Below are positions 1-8,085 of a stretch of DNA of 23,871 bases, one piece after another. Below the pieces are notes generated by a model. The model did not search any database. It worked only from the letters and a program-made list of their open reading frames with translations, and was not told the origin of the DNA. The stretch comes from CAZDET01 sp964504335. GTDB lineage: Bacteria > Bacteroidota > Bacteroidia > Chitinophagales > Saprospiraceae. Positions within the stretch are counted from its first letter, which is position 1, and every line of letters starts with the position of its first letter. The stretch is taken from NCBI GenBank assembly GCA_964504335.1, contig CAZDET010000068.1:1-23871 (forward strand). The letters run 5' to 3'. The translations under genes were made by a program, and so were the position numbers.

Positions 1-2487
1 ATCTTTCAGGCTTAGTAGTTGGTAGTGCAGCGCCTCGTCCAAATGCCCAAAGAGGTGGTAAATCAACCCCAAATTGCTGTAAATCAATCCACTGGTCTGC
101 TCCTTACAAATCGCCTCCGTATGCTGGCCGTAGAAGAAGGCCAATTGAAACTGAGAGCTTCGGTAATAGTATTGGCAAAGGGTACTCCCCGCCTCATTCA
201 CGGCATCCGCTACTCCCGCCGCCCGGAAGTGGTGCCAGGCCTCGATGAGCTCATCGTAAGTGCGGTGGTTCACTTCCTGGTCCATGTACCGGTAGTACCT
301 ACCGGCCTGCTCGTGGCTGAAGGGGGCATTTGATCGCTTTTCCGCCAGTAAATCCCGCACGATGGGCGTGGCGTAATAATACACAAACTGGCTGGCCGGT
401 GCCGGCTGCTGCTCCGCCAGTGTCAGTTGGGCCAGTTCCTGCAAAATGGCCTCGTAACCCTGCCGCTCGGCCTGCATATCCAGCGCCATCGTCAGTACGG
501 GGATGCGGAAGTGGGCCAGCAATTCGAGCACCTGCCGCTCATCGGCCGGTAGGCTGTCGAGGAGTTTTTCGAAGAGCAGGTTGTTGCTCATGCGTTGCAC
601 CACTTCCTGCCGGGCGTCGGCCATCGAGGCGCGGAAGTCCTCCAGGCTGCGCAGGGCGCGGTCGAGCTTGCCGCCGCCGTTTTGGAAGATCTGATCGAAA
701 AACTCCAGGGCGCGGTAGTTGCCGCCGAAGGTGGTGTAGAGCCACTGCACCACATCGCGGTAGCGCAAATTGCTCGCCTCCAGGCTGCTGATGGCCAGGC
801 GCTTTTCGCGCAGTTGGCGGGGCAGTTCGCGCAGCGAGAGCTGCTGGCATTTTTTGAGGTAGTCGTTGAAGGGCGCGGCATTGAGGTCGATATCTGCGTA
901 GGGCACCTCCCGGATAGGGTAGCGGCCCGTGAGGATCATCGGAATGCCGACCCGGGCGAGGTGCTGGAGCCACTTGGCGAGGTCGGTGGCCGTTTCTCGG
1001 AAGGCTTCGCCGGGTTCCGATTGGAAGTCCTCCAGATTGTCGAACACGAAGAGCGTGCGCCCCTCGGTATGTTCCTGCACTTGCTGTAAGAGCCAGAGGC
1101 AGCGTTTGAAGGCTTCCGGGTACTCTCGCTCTGCCCGGTCCCGCAGTAGGTAGTCTTTGGTCTGTTGCTCCAGCCAATCCACTAGTTGGGCCTGGATGTT
1201 TTCGAGGTTGGCGGTATCCTCCCGAAAGGTGAAAACGGCCAGCTTCCCGCCCCGGGCGGCCAGCGCGCGGCTCACCAGGTGCTCGGCCATGGCGGTTTTG
1301 CCTACGCCCCCCTGGCCGCGCAGCAGCACGGTGTGGCCGTTTAGCAGGGCGGGCAGGGCCCGCTTGCGGTCTTTGCGGCGGCCCACGAAGCGGTAGAGCT
1401 CGGAGCGCTGTTCGGGCCGCAGGCTGAAATCGCCGAAGAGGAGGCGGTGGTCGCGTGCTATTTGCACGGTTTCGCTCTCCGGCGGCCAATCTACCACCTG
1501 CTCCAGCGCGGCCTGCGCAAAGAGCTGCGGAATCATCCACTGCGCCGGTGGGTGGCCCGGCCGGTTATCGGCCTCCTGCTGCTGGATGTGCCCAACGCCC
1601 CGCTGGAAGGCCTGGTGCAGCGGCAGCCGCTCGGCCAGTGCCTTGTAGAACTGCCCGGCGAAAGCCGAGGCGTAATTGTCCAAAATACTCACCGACATGG
1701 CCACCGCGGCGGGGATGCCCGATTCCAGTAGATCGAGGGCCAGGCCCTGTAATTCGCCGAGCTCCTCGCCCTGCGCCGTCTGGCAGGAGGAGAGCACTAC
1801 CAGATTAGGCCGGTGGGCCTCCACTACCTGCAGGCTCTGGATGAAATCAACCCCGGATGCCGTCCGTGCCTCCATCGTCACGGGGTCTTCCAATTCCAGG
1901 TAGGTGCCCTTGCCCTTTACATAATTGCCGTGCCCGCTGAAGTGCAGGATGTGGTAGGCATTTTGCTTGAGCTTGGCCTCCAGGCTCTGCAGGGAGCCGT
2001 CGTCGGTAAAATCGACCTCCACCAGTTCCGAATTAAACAGCGGCTCGAAGGCCCGCAGGATGAGGTCTTCCTCCGCTTCGTAGTCCAGCCGCCCGCCCCC
2101 GGAATTTTCCGGGGCGCTGATCATGACCAATACTTTGAGCGGCAGGGGTTTCGGCGGGATGTCCTCCGCCGTATCCTCCGGGTGGCCTTTTAGCAGATAC
2201 AGCTGCGGCCGATCCGCTACGGCCAGCCGCCAGGGCAGGTTGGTGAGTGCGGCGCTTTGGGTCGTCAGGCGAACCACCTGTGGCTTGGTCCGCGCCCTGC
2301 GCAGCATATCGTTGAAGTCGGGCTGCGCCTCCAGCACGGCCCGCATTTGCTTGGTCAGGTCATCCAAACTACCGGCCCGCAGCACCGGATTGCGTTCCAA
2401 TTGCTGCACGAGCTGCTGCCAGCCATCCAGCAAGTCCGTTTGTTGTTCCTCGGTGAGCTGCAGGGCCAGCTCGTGGTGGTTTGCCAT
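1..2487 (-). CDS. CHAT-STAND NTPase-TPR protein (partial, C-terminus beyond window)
   Basis: The frame is open without a stop from the ATG at 2487 to base 1 (829 codons), so the C-terminus is missing. Domains in order: a helical N-terminal part (about 1-115); a CHAT (caspase-like) domain (about 115-340) with the His motif HFSGHG (H186) and the Cys motif VVLSSCQTA (C235), the expected catalytic dyad; a STAND/NB-ARC-like NTPase with Walker A GQGGVGKT (391-398), Walker B TLFVFDNLED (478-487) and a sensor-like LTGRYP (519-524); a winged-helix-like segment (about 640-710); then helical repeats, with a TPR-like unit at 801-829. In known STAND proteins, ligand binding by the repeats triggers NTPase-driven oligomerisation and activates the N-terminal effector, here a putative protease. 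This architecture suggests immunity or programmed cell death; the role is inferred. The start is the first ATG after a non-coding stretch, with no clear promoter. High GC matches the neighbours. Confidence 0.9.
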   Translation of the reverse strand, partial: MANHHELALQLTEEQQTDLLDGWQQLVQQLERNPVLRAGSLDDLTKQMRAVLEAQPDFNDMLRRARTKPQVVRLTTQSAALTNLPWRLAVADRPQLYLLKGHPEDTAEDIPPKPLPLKVLVMISAPENSGGGRLDYEAEEDLILRAFEPLFNSELVEVDFTDDGSLQSLEAKLKQNAYHILHFSGHGNYVKGKGTYLELEDPVTMEARTASGVDFIQSLQVVEAHRPNLVVLSSCQTAQGEELGELQGLALDLLESGIPAAVAMSVSILDNYASAFAGQFYKALAERLPLHQAFQRGVGHIQQQEADNRPGHPPAQWMIPQLFAQAALEQVVDWPPESETVQIARDHRLLFGDFSLRPEQRSELYRFVGRRKDRKRALPALLNGHTVLLRGQGGVGKTAMAEHLVSRALAARGGKLAVFTFREDTANLENIQAQLVDWLEQQTKDYLLRDRAEREYPEAFKRCLWLLQQVQEHTEGRTLFVFDNLEDFQSEPGEAFRETATDLAKWLQHLARVGIPMILTGRYPIREVPYADIDLNAAPFNDYLKKCQQLSLRELPRQLREKRLAISSLEASNLRYRDVVQWLYTTFGGNYRALEFFDQIFQNGGGKLDRALRSLEDFRASMADARQEVVQRMSNNLLFEKLLDSLPADERQVLELLAHFRIPVLTMALDMQAERQGYEAILQELAQLTLAEQQPAPASQFVYYYATPIVRDLLAEKRSNAPFSHEQAGRYYRYMDQEVNHRTYDELIEAWHHFRAAGVADAVNEAGSTLCQYYYRSSQFQLAFFYGQHTEAICKEQTSGLIYSNLGLIYHLFGHLDEALHYQLLSLKD

Positions 2488-2669
2488 AGGGGATTGGGTT
2501 TGGTTTAAATTTAGGGGAATTAGGTTAAGGTGGAGGCGGTGGCGGAGAAAAAATGGGAAATGCTTCAATGAATATCTGGCCGATCTCCCGGCGACCCAAA
2601 GGTCACGGAACGGCAAAACCTGAGGTGTTTTCGCACACGATGCATCAAATACTCTGGTAGCACACCGGC

Positions 2670-2722
2670 AAATTGGCACATCCGTAAATCGACACATCGT
2701 CATATTGACCAATCGGCCCATC
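2670..2722. repeat. Degenerate short intergenic repeats
   Basis: Three related 13-base strings lie in the gap between the CHAT gene and rimP: aaattggcacatc (2670-2682), aaatcgacacatc (2686-2698) and caatcggcccatc (2710-2722). They are spaced 16 and 24 bases apart. Their role is unknown; they could be a regulatory protein site array or simple-sequence drift. I see nothing else convincing between 2488 and 2669. Confidence 0.4.
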
Positions 2723-2733
2723 AAAACTTTCCC

Positions 2734-2764
2734 TTGCGTTGAATTGTATTTATCCGTACATTTG
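2734..2764 (+). promoter_or_regulatory. Predicted Bacteroidota promoter for rimP-nusA
   Basis: TACATTTG at 2757-2764 matches the Bacteroidota -7 element TAnnTTTG exactly. A TTG at 2734-2736 stands 20 bases upstream, close to the expected -33 spacing. Transcription would start near 2770, giving a leader of about 80 nt before the rimP ATG and placing the palindrome at 2785-2818 inside that leader. Confidence 0.55.
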
Positions 2765-2784
2765 TCTTACGCCACGCTAGAGGC

Positions 2785-2818
2785 AAAAAAGAGGGAACCG
2801 ATCGGTTCCCTCTTTTTT
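2785..2818 (+). terminator. Perfect palindromic terminator-like hairpin in the rimP leader
   Basis: The 34 bases form a perfect inverted repeat: six A, gagggaacc, a gatc centre, ggttccctc, then six T. As RNA this gives a GC-rich stem with a tetraloop followed directly by a U-run, the standard intrinsic terminator. The symmetry means it could act on both strands. It lies 31 bases before the rimP start and downstream of the predicted promoter, so it is either a leftover boundary element or a leader attenuator of the operon. Confidence 0.75.
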
Positions 2819-2849
2819 ATACCCTCAGCCCCCAAACGGACCGCTCGGA

Positions 2850-3329
2850 ATGAAGGACTTGGACGCCACGATCACCGAACTCCTGGAGGAAAAATTTCGG
2901 GAGCCCGAATTCGAAGATTGCTTTCTGGTGGAAATCAATCAGGTCACGAATAAGCTGGAAGTCTTCGTCGATAGCGACTCGGGGATGACCTTTACCAAGT
3001 GCCAGCGTATCAGCCGGCACATCGAGGCCTACCTCGATGCCGAGCAGCCCCTGGGCGAAAAGTACATCCTCGAAGTGAGCAGCCCCGGTGTGGGGCGGCC
3101 GCTGAAGTTTTGGCGGCAGTACGGCAAAAACGTCGGCCGCACCGTCGAAGTGACCACCGACGCCGGCGCCAAGCACACGGGCAAACTGGTAGACGTGACG
3201 CCCCTCGCCATCACCCTCGAAGAAAAGGTGCGGCGCAAAGAGGGCAAACGCAAGAAAACCGAATTGGTGCAAACCACCATCGCCCACGACGAGATCGACA
3301 AAACGATTGTGAAAATATCTTTTAAGTAA
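2850..3329 (+). CDS. rimP: Ribosome maturation factor RimP
   Basis: The 159-residue protein matches the RimP family in length. The N-terminal alpha/beta domain carries the signature YILEVSSPGVGRPL (about 71-84) followed by the FWRQYGKNVGR segment; the C-terminal SH3-like barrel follows (about 92-159), with a lysine/arginine-rich insertion (KVRRKEGKRKK). RimP helps 30S subunit assembly in the cytoplasm. It is the first gene of the rimP-nusA unit, 11 bp upstream of nusA, an order kept across most bacteria. The ATG at 2850 follows the leader hairpin and no Shine-Dalgarno is visible, which is usual in this phylum. Confidence 0.95.
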   Translation: MKDLDATITELLEEKFREPEFEDCFLVEINQVTNKLEVFVDSDSGMTFTKCQRISRHIEAYLDAEQPLGEKYILEVSSPGVGRPLKFWRQYGKNVGRTVEVTTDAGAKHTGKLVDVTPLAITLEEKVRRKEGKRKKTELVQTTIAHDEIDKTIVKISFK

Positions 3330-3340
3330 CTGATACTGCC

Positions 3341-4576
3341 ATGTTGAATCTGGTAGACGTATTCTCGGATTTCAAATCCGGAAAAAATATAGATCGCCCC
3401 ACAATGGTGCGGGTGCTGGAAGATGTGTTCCGCACGCTGATTCGCAAAAAGTACGGCTCGGACGACAACTTCGACGTCATCGTCAATACCACCAAGGGCG
3501 ACCTGGAACTCTGGCGCGTGCGCGCCATCGTGCCCGACGGGGAGGTCACCGACGATCGCAGCCAAATCTCCATTTCCGAAGCCCTCTCCATCGATGAGGA
3601 CTACGAGATTGGCGAAGAGTGCTACGAACAGCTCGAACTCGAAGACTTCGGCCGCCGCGCCATCATGGCCGCCCGGCAGACGCTCATCAGCCGGATCATG
3701 GAGCTGGAGAAAGACGAAATCTACCGCAAGTACTCCGAGCGGGTCGGCGAGCTGGTGCTCGGCGAAGTCCACCAGGTGCTGAAGCGCGAATTCCTCATCC
3801 TCGACGACGTGTCGGGCACGGAATTGATCCTGCCCCGCAACGAGACCATCCGCGGCGACTTCTTCCGCAAGGGCGACATGGTGCGCGGCGTGATCAAGGA
3901 AGTGGAAATGCGCAACAACAACCCCGTCGTGATCGTCTCCCGCACGGACAACCGCTTCCTCGAAAAGCTCATGGAACAGGAAGTGCCGGAAATCGAAGAC
4001 GGCCTGATCAGCATCAAAAACATCGTCCGCATTCCGGGCGACCGGGCCAAGGTGGCAGTGGAAAGCTACGACGACCGCATCGACCCGGTCGGTGCTTGCG
4101 TCGGTATGAAGGGGTCGCGTATCCACGGCATCGTGCGCGAACTCAACAACGAAAATATCGACATCGTCAACTTCACCAACAACCTGACCCTCTACATTCA
4201 GCGGGCGCTGACTCCTGCAAAAGTGACCACCATTAACATCGATCAGGATCAAACCCGCGCCGAGGTGTACCTCGAACCCGATCAGGTATCCCTGGCCATC
4301 GGTAAAGGCGGTACAAATATCAAGCTGGCCAGCCGACTGACCGGCTTTGAAATCGACGTCTTCCGCAACAACGAAATTGAAATTGACGACGTTGACCTCG
4401 ACGAATTTGCCGACGAAATCGATGGCTGGATCATCGATTCGCTCAAAGAAATCGGCTGCGATACCGCCCGAAGTGTATTGGAACTCAGCTTGGAAGAATT
4501 AGTCCGCCGAACGGACCTGGAAGAGGAAACAGTCAAAGAGATACTGAATATCCTGGCGGCAGAATTTGCCGAATAG
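3341..4576 (+). CDS. nusA: Transcription termination/antitermination factor NusA
   Basis: The 411-residue protein has the NusA N-terminal RNA-polymerase-binding domain (about 1-130), an S1 domain (about 136-203), KH1 with the loop GMKGSR (255-260) and KH2 with AIGKGGTNIKLA (319-330). The C-terminal part (about 345-411) is acidic and then helix-hairpin-helix-like (LEELVRRTDLEEETVKEILN), shorter than the two acidic repeats of E. coli NusA. NusA binds elongating RNA polymerase and nascent RNA, modulating pausing and intrinsic termination. It sits 11 bp after rimP and is surely cotranscribed with it. Because NusA acts on hairpin terminators, the hairpin in the operon's own leader is a plausible feedback target. 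Confidence 0.97.
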   Translation: MLNLVDVFSDFKSGKNIDRPTMVRVLEDVFRTLIRKKYGSDDNFDVIVNTTKGDLELWRVRAIVPDGEVTDDRSQISISEALSIDEDYEIGEECYEQLELEDFGRRAIMAARQTLISRIMELEKDEIYRKYSERVGELVLGEVHQVLKREFLILDDVSGTELILPRNETIRGDFFRKGDMVRGVIKEVEMRNNNPVVIVSRTDNRFLEKLMEQEVPEIEDGLISIKNIVRIPGDRAKVAVESYDDRIDPVGACVGMKGSRIHGIVRELNNENIDIVNFTNNLTLYIQRALTPAKVTTINIDQDQTRAEVYLEPDQVSLAIGKGGTNIKLASRLTGFEIDVFRNNEIEIDDVDLDEFADEIDGWIIDSLKEIGCDTARSVLELSLEELVRRTDLEEETVKEILNILAAEFAE

Positions 4577-4621
4577 TATGCTCCGGAAACTAATTAAACA
4601 GTAAGCGGTTTTATAAACTGA

Positions 4622-4685
4622 CCTTCTGGCGAAATCGGCCGGAAGGCTCACGAAAAGCCGATTTTCCGTAAAAGAGTTACGGAAA
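4622..4685 (+). other. Two strong hairpins between nusA and infB
   Basis: Bases 4622-4630 pair with 4638-4646 (9 bp including one G-U, loop gaaatcg), and tttccgtaa at 4663-4671 pairs with ttacggaaa at 4677-4685 (9 bp, loop aagag). An alternative pairing, aaatcggc (4632-4639) with gccgattt (4657-4664), would exclude the first hairpin. No long U-run follows either stem, so this is not a textbook terminator. It could be an mRNA processing or stability element behind nusA, or a weak attenuator. Confidence 0.5.
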
Positions 4686-4699
4686 GCCTTTAATTACCT

Positions 4700-4707
4700 T
4701 ATCTTTG
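4700..4707 (+). promoter_or_regulatory. Predicted internal promoter for infB
   Basis: TATCTTTG at 4700-4707 matches TAnnTTTG exactly. The -33 region is weaker (gttac near 4676-4680, about 20 bases upstream). It would start transcription near 4714 and give infB a leader of about 155 nt, allowing expression independent of rimP-nusA. Confidence 0.5.
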
Positions 4708-4714
4708 CAGTAGG

Positions 4715-4869
4715 TTGCCCTGCAAAGAACAATTCTACTTATTACCACTGTCAACTTTGGAATGAGTAAAATCGCCCATCGGGCGCAATTCGAGTCCTTC
4801 CTAAAGGCTATAACTAGGCCATTCCCGGAAGGATAGAATTTCAGGCAGCCAGATTGCTAATGCCAACGA
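4715..4869 (+). other. Putatively structured infB 5' leader
   Basis: The stretch has no open frame of note. It contains cgcccatcgggcg (4773-4785, 5-bp stem, 3-nt loop) and tccttcc (4795-4801) complementary to ggaagga (4827-4833). A regulatory role in infB translation is possible but unproven; I do not recognise a known riboswitch. Confidence 0.3.
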
Positions 4870-7800
4870 ATGGAGAGACGTTTAGTAAAAATTGCGAAAG
4901 AATTAAATGTGGGGACTTCGACAATCGTCGATCATCTCGCGGCAAAAGGCTATGACATCGACAATAAGCCGACCGCAAAGGTGACCGAGCAGATGTACGA
5001 CGAGTTGTTGAAAGAGTTTCAAAAGTCGATTGAGGTCAAGGAAAAGGCAGATCAGCTGGTCATTGGCAATCGCCCGAGTGGTGGCAAGAAGGAAGCTGCT
5101 CAGGGGGAATCTTCTATTGATACGCCCTCCCATCCTTCCGAAGATACTTCTGTCGAAGTGGCAGAAGAAGAGCCCGCAAAGGCGAAGGAAGAAAAATCGG
5201 ATACGGCAAAAAGCCAGGTACCCGGCCTGAAAGTGGTCGGTAAGATCGAGCTTGGTTCCCGCCTGAAACGGTCAAAATCCGGCAAGTCGGAAAAGAAAGC
5301 TCCGGCCGCCAAAAAAGGCGAAACTCCGAAGCAACCAGCTCCTCCCAAGAATGGCCAAACGGCACCTCCCGCCGAAGCCAAAAAACAACCGGAGCCCAAG
5401 CCCTCGGAACCCGAAGCCAAGAACGTGCCACCCGAGGCCAAGCCACCGAAGCCAGAGCCGAAAAAGGAAGTGTCGGAACAGCCCAAGGTGGAGCAACCAA
5501 AGCAGGAAAAGCCCAAACCGGAGCAACCAAAGCAGGAAAAGNNNNNNNNNNNNNNNNNNNNNNNNNNNNNNNNNNNNNNNNNNNNNNNNNNNNNNNNNNN
5601 NNNNNNNNNNNNNNNNNNNNNNNNNNNNNNNNNNNNNNNNNCCAAACCGGAGCAACCAAAGGCGGAAAAGCCCAAACCGGAGCAACCAAAGCAGAAAAAG
5701 CCCAAGCCGGAGCAACCAACCCCTCCAAAAGCGAAACCTGCTCCTCCGAAAGGGGAGACCAAAAAGCCGCAGGAGAAAGCACCCGTCGAAAAGCCCGCCC
5801 CTTCTACCTCTAAAGTAGCCGATACGGCCAAAGGCAATCAGGCACCCAGCGAAGATGATCAGACGGTCAAAAAAGCACAGGCGCCCGAATTGCGTGGCCT
5901 GAAGGTCATGGGCAAAATCGATCTGGGTACTTCCAACCGAAGAGGAGGAAGTAAAGACAAGAAAGAAACTAAAAAAGGAGAGAGCGAGAATAAGAAGTCG
6001 TCCTCGAGTTCGTCGGGTAGTTCCGACCCCACCAAAAAGCGCAAGCGTCGCCGCAAAAAGGTAACTACCACCGGTAATCGCAGCAACAACCAGCAACGCG
6101 GAGGTGATACCCGCGGTGGGGATCGGCGCAAGGGTGGCCGGCGAGAAGAAGAACAAAAAGAGGTTTCCAAAAAGGAAATCGAAGAAAAAATCAAGGCTAC
6201 TATGGCCCGCCTCCAGGGTGGAGGGGGCAAGAAGCGCCGCCAGCGAATGCGCCGCGACAACCGCGAGCGCCTGCGCGAACGGCAGGAAGAGCGCGAACGC
6301 GAGAGCGTATCGGACAAGCTGCAAGTGACCGAGTTTATTTCGGTCCAGGAGCTGTCCAATCTGATGGATGTCGGCGTCACGGATGTAATCACCGCCTGCA
6401 TGAATGCGGGCGTCATCGTATCCATCAACCAGCGACTCGATGCGGAAATCATCGAACTGGTAGCCGAAGAGTTCGGCCACGAAGTGGAATTCATCAACGT
6501 CGAGGAGCAAGGTGAAGAGGAAGAGGAATACGTGGACGATCCCGAGGATCTGAAGCCACGTCCGCCGATCGTTACGGTGATGGGCCACGTCGATCACGGT
6601 AAGACCTCCTTACTCGACTACATCCGCGAAGCAAACGTAGTTGCGGGAGAGGCCGGTGGTATCACCCAGCACATCGGTGCTTACGAAGTAACCACCGCCG
6701 ATAAACAGCGCGTCACCTTCCTGGATACGCCGGGTCACGAAGCCTTTACGGCCATGCGTGCCCGCGGTGCGAAGGTAACCGATATTGCCATCGTAATCAT
6801 TGCCGCCGATGACGACATCATGCCTCAAACCCGCGAAGCTATCAGCCACGCCGAGGCAGCCGGTGTACCCATCGTGTTCGCCATCAACAAGATTGATAAG
6901 CCCGGTGCCAACCCCGAGAAGATCAAGCAGGAGCTGGCATCGATGAATTACCTCGTCGAAGAATGGGGCGGTAAATACCAGTCGCAGGATATTTCGGCAC
7001 TCAAAGGGGCCGGTATTGACGATCTGCTGGAAAAAGTATTGCTCGAAGCCGAATTACTCGAACTAAAGGCCAATCCGGATCGCCCCGCTGTAGGGGTGGT
7101 ACTGGAAGCCTCGCTCGAAAAAGGCCGCGGCTACGTCACCAAATCGTTGATTCAGGCGGGAACGCTCAAAGTAGGCGACCCCATGGTGGCCGGCGAGCAC
7201 AGCGGCCGGGTGAAGGCCATGTTCAACGAACGCAACAAGCGCATCAAAGCAGCCAAGCCCGGATCGCCGGTACTGATTCTAGGTCTAGACGGCGCTCCCC
7301 AGGCCGGAGAAACCCTGAAAGTCACTGAATCCGAGCAGGATGCACGGTCTATCGCTACCAAGCGGGCACAGATCGCCCGCGAGCAGGCCAACCGTGCCAC
7401 CAAGCGAATCAGCCTCGATGAAATCGGTCGCCGCTTAGCATTGGGCAACTTCAAGGAGTTGAACCTGATCGTCAAAGGCGACGTGGATGGTTCAATCGAA
7501 GCTCTCTCCGATTCCTTGATCAAACTTTCTCAGGAAACGGTACAGGTGAACGTTATCCACAAAGCCGTCGGTCAGATCATCGAATCGGATGTACTGCTGG
7601 CGTCTGCCTCCGATGCGATCATCGTCGGCTTCCAGGTACGGCCCAGTCCGGGCGCGCGCAAGCTAGCCGAACGCGAAGGCGTCGAAATCAAGACCTACTC
7701 CATCATCTACGAAGCCATCGAGCAAATCAAGAAGGCGATCGAAGGGATGCTGGATACGATCAAAGAGGAGCGCATTGTGGCCAACGTCGAAGTGCGCGAA

Positions 7801-8085
7801 GTCTTTAAGATCAGCAAAGTGGGTACGGTGGCCGGATGCTACGTCACCGAAGGAAAGATTCAGCGCAATACGCCCATCCGCATCATTCGCGATGGCATTG
7901 TTATCTACCCGACCAAGGAAGGGGTGTCCGCCGAAATCGATTCGCTCAAGCGCTTTAAGGACGATGTCAAAGAGGTGCGGAGCGGGATGGAATGCGGTAT
8001 TTCTGTGAAGAACTACAACGATATCAAAGTCGGAGATGTCATCGAAGGCTACGAGATCGTGGAAATCAAGCAGAAGATTGCTTAG
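4870..8085 (+). CDS. infB: Translation initiation factor IF-2
   Basis: This GTPase delivers initiator tRNA to the 30S subunit. The N-terminus (1-50) is an IF2-N helical domain; a long K/P/E-rich disordered linker follows, interrupted by the 100-N gap; a second IF2-N-like domain lies at about 484-535. The G domain has GHVDHGKT (G1, 572-579), DTPGH (G3, 619-623) and NKID (G4, 673-676), then domains II-IV ending in IEGYEIVEIKQKIA. Residue numbers after the gap depend on the placeholder length. The motif GLKVVGKIELG in the linker recurs later as GLKVMGKIDLG. The frame is kept across the gap, so the gene looks intact. The ATG at 4870 fits the conserved MERRLVKIAKELN start. The last 20 bp overlap the convergent ftcD-like gene. 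Confidence 0.97.
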   Translation: MERRLVKIAKELNVGTSTIVDHLAAKGYDIDNKPTAKVTEQMYDELLKEFQKSIEVKEKADQLVIGNRPSGGKKEAAQGESSIDTPSHPSEDTSVEVAEEEPAKAKEEKSDTAKSQVPGLKVVGKIELGSRLKRSKSGKSEKKAPAAKKGETPKQPAPPKNGQTAPPAEAKKQPEPKPSEPEAKNVPPEAKPPKPEPKKEVSEQPKVEQPKQEKPKPEQPKQEKXXXXXXXXXXXXXXXXXXXXXXXXXXXXXXXXXXKPEQPKAEKPKPEQPKQKKPKPEQPTPPKAKPAPPKGETKKPQEKAPVEKPAPSTSKVADTAKGNQAPSEDDQTVKKAQAPELRGLKVMGKIDLGTSNRRGGSKDKKETKKGESENKKSSSSSSGSSDPTKKRKRRRKKVTTTGNRSNNQQRGGDTRGGDRRKGGRREEEQKEVSKKEIEEKIKATMARLQGGGGKKRRQRMRRDNRERLRERQEERERESVSDKLQVTEFISVQELSNLMDVGVTDVITACMNAGVIVSINQRLDAEIIELVAEEFGHEVEFINVEEQGEEEEEYVDDPEDLKPRPPIVTVMGHVDHGKTSLLDYIREANVVAGEAGGITQHIGAYEVTTADKQRVTFLDTPGHEAFTAMRARGAKVTDIAIVIIAADDDIMPQTREAISHAEAAGVPIVFAINKIDKPGANPEKIKQELASMNYLVEEWGGKYQSQDISALKGAGIDDLLEKVLLEAELLELKANPDRPAVGVVLEASLEKGRGYVTKSLIQAGTLKVGDPMVAGEHSGRVKAMFNERNKRIKAAKPGSPVLILGLDGAPQAGETLKVTESEQDARSIATKRAQIAREQANRATKRISLDEIGRRLALGNFKELNLIVKGDVDGSIEALSDSLIKLSQETVQVNVIHKAVGQIIESDVLLASASDAIIVGFQVRPSPGARKLAEREGVEIKTYSIIYEAIEQIKKAIEGMLDTIKEERIVANVEVREVFKISKVGTVAGCYVTEGKIQRNTPIRIIRDGIVIYPTKEGVSAEIDSLKRFKDDVKEVRSGMECGISVKNYNDIKVGDVIEGYEIVEIKQKIA
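5482..5730 (+). repeat. 30-bp in-frame tandem repeat in infB
   Basis: A 10-codon unit encoding P-K-P-E-Q-P-K-Q-E-K is repeated head to tail: 5482-5511, 5512-5541, then after the gap 5641-5670, 5671-5700 and a diverging copy at 5701-5730. The copies are near-identical at the DNA level, which implies recent expansion and explains why the assembly broke here. Confidence 0.85.
5542..5641. other. Assembly gap (100 N)
   Basis: Exactly 100 N, the usual placeholder for a gap of unknown size. The flanking 30-bp repeat phase requires a true missing length of 30n+1 if the array is regular, which 100 does not satisfy, although 100 does preserve the codon frame. The real copy number is therefore unknown. 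Confidence 0.95.

Noticed and set aside
539..1540. Long minus-strand reading frame of 333 codons
   Set aside because: Its product is extremely Arg/Pro/Gly-rich with no domain, and it overlaps the CHAT-STAND frame, which carries intact motifs throughout. It is a shadow caused by high GC.
3029..4252. Minus-strand frame of 407 codons over rimP-nusA
   Set aside because: It lies antisense to two clearly conserved genes and its His/Val/Asp-rich product matches no family.
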